NCBI GenBank assembly: GCA_000510845.1
Contig: AZOF01000001.1
Span: 1 to 64,000, forward strand
Direction: 5' to 3'
Source: an alpha proteobacterium SCGC AAA028-D10
GTDB lineage: Bacteria; Pseudomonadota; Alphaproteobacteria; Pelagibacterales; Pelagibacteraceae
Length of the DNA stretch: 64,000 nt
This document shows, piece by piece, positions 60,689 through 64,000 of the stretch. Both the position numbers and the translations under genes were made by a program. How positions within the stretch are numbered: the first letter of the stretch is position 1; every line of letters starts with the position of its first letter. A model generated the notes under the pieces. That model saw only the letters and a list, made by a program, of their open reading frames with translations, made no database searches and was not told the origin of the DNA.

Positions 60689-63355
60689 ATGCCAAAGTGG
60701 GTTTATCAGTTTAATAGTTCAAATTGCGAAGGAACTGTCTCGCAAAAACCTCTTTTAGGTGGAAAAGGTGCAAACCTTGCGGAGATGGGAAAATTAGGCC
60801 TTCCTGTTCCTCCGGGATTTACAATTACAACAGAAGTTTGCACTGAGTTTTATAAAAATAATCAAAAATATCCAGCCGATCTTAAAATTCAAGTAGAAGA
60901 CGCTATAAAAAATATTGAAAAAATTTTAGGAAAAAATTTTGGCGATGTTAACAATCCTTTATTAGTATCAGTTAGATCAGGCGCAAGAGTGTCTATGCCC
61001 GGAATGATGGATACTGTTTTAAATTTAGGACTGAACGATAAAACTGTTTTAGGATTAATTAAAAAAACTAATAACGAAACATTTGCTTATGATAGCTACA
61101 GACGCTTTATTCAAATGTATAGCAACGTTGTCCTTGAAGTAGATCATCATAATTTTGAGGATTTGCTTGATAATTATAAACTAACAAAAGGTGTATTGTC
61201 AGACACAGATCTTAAAGCTGAAGATTGGAAAACAATTGTTGGCAATTATAAAGATATTGTAAAGAAAAATACAAAAAAAGATTTCCCTCAAGATTCCCAT
61301 GAACAATTATGGGGAGCAATAAGTGCTGTATTTCAATCTTGGCAAAATCAAAGGGCAAAAACATACAGAAGGTTAAATAATATTCCTGAAGAGTGGGGCA
61401 CAGCAGTCAATATTCAATCCATGGTGTTTGGTAATATGGGCAATGATTGTGCAACGGGTGTTGCATTTACCAGAAACCCGTCCACAGGAGAAAATAGTTT
61501 TTATGGAGAATATTTAATTAATGCTCAAGGAGAAGATGTTGTTGCCGGCATTCGAACACCAAGAAATATTACTAAAAAAGAAAGATTAGAGTCATCTTCT
61601 GAGGATTTATCATTAGAGGAAACAATGCCAGAAGCATTCGCTGAACTTACAAAAATTTATAAAAAATTAGAGACTCACTACCGTGATATGCAGGATATTG
61701 AATTTACCATTGAGAATAAGAAACTTTGGATGTTACAGACAAGGTCAGGAAAAAGAACTGCAAAGGCTTCAATTAAGATTGCAGTAGATATGGTTAGTGA
61801 AAAATTGATCACAAAAGACGAGGCATTGCTCAGAATTGATCCAAAAATTTTAGATACACTTCTTCATCCAACTTTAGATCCAAAAGCTAAAAAAAATGTA
61901 ATAGCAAAAGGACTACCGGCATCACCAGGTGCTGCAACAGGAAAAGTTACTTTTAATGCAGATGATGCTGAGCAAATGAAAGCTAACAATCAAAATACTA
62001 TTTTAGTTCGAGTTGAAACATCGCCAGAAGACATTCATGGAATGCACGCTGCTGTTGGAATTTTAACTTGCAGAGGAGGAATGACAAGCCATGCTGCCGT
62101 TGTTGCAAGAGGAATGGGAAGACCCTGCGTTTCAGGCGCTGGTGTTATAAAAATAGATTATGCAACTAAACTTTTCAAAGTAGACAGCATTGAAGTAAAA
62201 GAGGGCGACATTATTACAATCGATGGTTCAACAGGCGAAGTAATGCTTGGAGAAGTTAAGACAATTAATCCAGATATCTCAGGAGATTTTTCTGAAATAA
62301 TGAAATGGGCCGATGAAGTTAGAACTTTAAAAATTAGAGCAAACGCCGAAACCCCATTAGACTCTCGAACTGCAAGAGGATTTGGTGCAGAAGGAATTGG
62401 ACTTTGTAGAACAGAGCATATGTTTTTTGATGAAGAAAGAATTTTATATGTAAGACAGATGATCCTTTCAAAAACTAAAGAAGATCGTCTAAAAGCTTTA
62501 GATAAAATTTTACCATTTCAAAGAAAAGATTTTGTCGAAATTTTTACAATCATGAAAGGTCTTCCCGTTACAGTTAGACTGTTAGATCCTCCTTTGCATG
62601 AATTTTTACCAAAAACTGAAAAAGAAATAGATATTGTAGCGAAATCTTTAAAAATTCATTCAAGTGAAATTAAAAATAGAATTAATTATTTGCATGAAGA
62701 AAATCCTATGCTGGGTCACAGAGGTTGTCGTCTAGCAATTTCTTTTCCTGAAATTTATGAAATGCAATGTCGAGCAATTTTTGAAGCTTTATATGAATTA
62801 CAAAAACAAAAAGTTGAAGCTGTCATTCCGGAAATTATGATTCCACTTGTTGCAACAGAAAGAGAAATTGAAATTTTAAGAGAATTAGTTGATCGTATTG
62901 CGCAAGAAATTCAAAAAAAGAATAATTTTAAAGTAGATTATTTAGTAGGCACTATGATTGAGCTTCCAAGAGCTGCTCTTAATGCAAATAATATTGCAAA
63001 ACATGCGGACTTTTTTAGTTTTGGAACAAACGATTTAACACAGACTACACTTGGCATATCCAGAGACGACTCTGGTAAATTTTTAGATGATTATGTTGAA
63101 AATAAAATATTCAAAATTGATCCATTTGTAAGTATTGATCAAGATGGAGTAGGTGAGCTTATAAAACTTGCATGTTCACGAGGACTGGAAGCAAAAAAAA
63201 ATATCAAACTTGGAATTTGTGGTGAGCATGGTGGAGATCCAGATTCTATAGATTTTTGCCATAGAGCCGGATTGCATTATGTCTCTTGTTCTCCATATAG
63301 AGTTCCAATTGCAAGATTGTCTGCTGCCCAAGCAAGCATAAGAGCCAAAAAATAA
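60689..63355 (+). CDS. ppdK: Pyruvate, phosphate dikinase
   Basis: PpdK interconverts pyruvate, ATP and phosphate with PEP, AMP and pyrophosphate. The N-terminal ATP-grasp domain starts with LGGKGANLAEMGKLGLPVPP. The swivelling domain has the phosphohistidine His468 in GGMTSHAAVVARGMG, and the C-terminal PEP-binding barrel has GTNDLTQTTLG and the acid/base Cys844 in CGEHGG. The 888-residue length is standard. In streamlined marine alphaproteobacteria it offers a route between glycolysis and gluconeogenesis. Confidence 0.97.
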   Translation: MPKWVYQFNSSNCEGTVSQKPLLGGKGANLAEMGKLGLPVPPGFTITTEVCTEFYKNNQKYPADLKIQVEDAIKNIEKILGKNFGDVNNPLLVSVRSGARVSMPGMMDTVLNLGLNDKTVLGLIKKTNNETFAYDSYRRFIQMYSNVVLEVDHHNFEDLLDNYKLTKGVLSDTDLKAEDWKTIVGNYKDIVKKNTKKDFPQDSHEQLWGAISAVFQSWQNQRAKTYRRLNNIPEEWGTAVNIQSMVFGNMGNDCATGVAFTRNPSTGENSFYGEYLINAQGEDVVAGIRTPRNITKKERLESSSEDLSLEETMPEAFAELTKIYKKLETHYRDMQDIEFTIENKKLWMLQTRSGKRTAKASIKIAVDMVSEKLITKDEALLRIDPKILDTLLHPTLDPKAKKNVIAKGLPASPGAATGKVTFNADDAEQMKANNQNTILVRVETSPEDIHGMHAAVGILTCRGGMTSHAAVVARGMGRPCVSGAGVIKIDYATKLFKVDSIEVKEGDIITIDGSTGEVMLGEVKTINPDISGDFSEIMKWADEVRTLKIRANAETPLDSRTARGFGAEGIGLCRTEHMFFDEERILYVRQMILSKTKEDRLKALDKILPFQRKDFVEIFTIMKGLPVTVRLLDPPLHEFLPKTEKEIDIVAKSLKIHSSEIKNRINYLHEENPMLGHRGCRLAISFPEIYEMQCRAIFEALYELQKQKVEAVIPEIMIPLVATEREIEILRELVDRIAQEIQKKNNFKVDYLVGTMIELPRAALNANNIAKHADFFSFGTNDLTQTTLGISRDDSGKFLDDYVENKIFKIDPFVSIDQDGVGELIKLACSRGLEAKKNIKLGICGEHGGDPDSIDFCHRAGLHYVSCSPYRVPIARLSAAQASIRAKK

Positions 63356-63561
63356 ATCGATTCTTATAAATTTAAGATAAATTCTTAACTAACAGAACTA
63401 CACATAGGCCAGGTATGTAGTTTGTTTAAAAATCATTGATTTACTTGGGTATTTAAGAATCTTTATTAAGAATGAAGGCTTTTCCTTGTCAAAAAAACAT
63501 TTACAGGAAAGCCTAAATTAAATAGTTTCGCCCCTAATTAACTTAACAACAAGTAAAACAA
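63356..63561 (+). other. Intergenic leader rich in inverted repeats
   Basis: Between ppdK and the next gene are several potential hairpins. CTACACATA and TATGTAG flank GGCCAGG near 63400-63420. Two copies of TTAAGAAT (63453-63460, 63466-63473) are complementary to ATTCTTAA (from 63381). AGGCTTTTCCTTGT (63476-63489) nearly pairs with ACAGGAAAGCCT (63503-63514) across an A-rich loop. No T run follows, so this is not a standard terminator. It may be a structured 5' leader or a small RNA. Confidence 0.4.
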
Positions 63562-63816
63562 ATGAAAACTATACTAGCAACAATCGTAAGTATGTTCTTA
63601 TTCGTATCTTTTGCAAATGCTCAAGCTAAATCTTGCGCTGATTTAATCAAAGGTTACGATGCAGCAGTAAAAACAGCAAAATTAGATGCAGCAGCAACTA
63701 AAAAAGCTGGTGATCTTAGAAAAGCAGCTGGTGATGCACTAGCAGCTAAAAAAGAAGCTGATTGCGTTAAATCAATCAACGCCGCTTCTGCTGTTCTAGC
63801 TCCGGCTAAGAAGTAA
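63562..63816 (+). CDS. Small exported Ala/Lys-rich protein
   Basis: The 84-residue protein has a clear signal peptide (MKTI start, hydrophobic core, cut after ANA at about residue 20). The mature part of about 64 residues is dominated by Ala and Lys, with two cysteines (in KSCADL and ADCVKS) that could form one disulfide. It is predicted to be helical and periplasmic. Its codons are more GC-rich and uniform than its surroundings, and a strong hairpin follows, which suggests high expression. I recognise no family. Confidence 0.75.
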   Translation: MKTILATIVSMFLFVSFANAQAKSCADLIKGYDAAVKTAKLDAAATKKAGDLRKAAGDALAAKKEADCVKSINAASAVLAPAKK

Positions 63817-63823
63817 GCATTTT

Positions 63824-63860
63824 TTTTTAAAGTGCTAACTTCTGGTTAGCACTTTAAAAA
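63824..63860. terminator. Long perfect hairpin downstream of the small exported protein gene
   Basis: TTTTTAAAGTGCTAAC (63824-63839) and GTTAGCACTTTAAAAA (63845-63860) are perfect complements around a five-base loop: 16 base pairs beginning eight bases after the stop codon. The core AAAGTGCTAAC is GC-containing, the ends are A/T. No T run lies beyond the stem, so it may act as a terminator through its own A/T ends or protect the mRNA 3' end. Confidence 0.75.
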
Positions 63861-64000
63861 TCCCCCTCCTCTAAAATTACTCAAAATAGAAGTTTTTCAC
63901 TAAGTTTTTAAAAAGTTATTAAAAATTACAAATCCATTTCGTCTATAAGATAGTATTTTTTGTAGATTAGGTTAAATATATTTTATGAGCCCTACGTTAG

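Noticed and set aside
63356-63561. tRNA or other known RNA gene after ppdK
   Set aside because: No cloverleaf, T-arm GGTTCGA-type sequence or CCA end could be found, only simple hairpins.
63984-64000. ATG at 63984 as the start of another gene (five codons visible)
   Set aside because: Only five codons fit in the window and no ribosome binding site is evident. It may be real but cannot be supported.

Overview
The window is AT-rich (by eye), densely packed bacterial chromosome. Spacers are short, stop/start overlaps of the ATGA type are common, and converging genes often overlap at their stop codons. Together with alphaproteobacterial forms of FtsZ, FtsA, BamD and LpxC, a SAM-II-like leader in front of methionine genes, and many solute-binding transport systems, this suggests a streamlined marine or freshwater alphaproteobacterium of the SAR11/Pelagibacterales kind. 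That assignment rests on gene content and composition; no rRNA gene is present to confirm it.

Positions 1-18083 hold an almost complete division and cell-wall (dcw) cluster on the plus strand: mraZ (3' end only), ftsZ, rsmH, ftsL, ftsI, murE, murF, mraY, murD, ftsW, murG, murC, murB, ddl, ftsQ, ftsA, lpxC. The order is the usual one except that ftsZ lies between mraZ and rsmH instead of between ftsA and lpxC. The lpxC reading frame has no usable start in frame. A one-base excess in an A7 run just after an ATG explains this. bamD and ligA follow.

Positions 20987-27931 carry housekeeping genes on both strands: an M24 aminopeptidase P, a UvrD/PcrA helicase, an AsmA-like protein and class II fumarase. 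After an SDR and a small 2Fe-2S ferredoxin-like protein comes a minus-strand methionine operon, metF-metE-metZ. Its leader holds a SAM-II-like aptamer, a candidate antiterminator and a terminator hairpin.

Positions 33511-36516 contain amino-acid exporters (LysE type, AzlCD), methionine sulfoxide reductases MsrA (exported) and MsrB, and a hotdog thioesterase. Positions 36705-40161 encode a TAXI-type TRAP transporter with its DUF1850 partner; aconitase follows. Positions 42850-50792 group 5-oxoprolinase PxpABC, a Liv-type ABC importer and a YcsI/DUF1445 protein. This looks like a module for uptake and recycling of pyroglutamate, glutamate or related compounds.

The remainder is mostly housekeeping: SDR, rhomboid protease, aroC, pdxH, a ProC-like protein, TspO, a polyprenyl diphosphate synthase, an SppA-type peptidase, glyQ, glyS and ppdK. 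Two small unlisted reading frames sit in the only gap longer than 300 bases (54952-55297). The window ends with a small exported Ala/Lys-rich protein that has a hairpin-rich leader upstream and a long perfect hairpin downstream.
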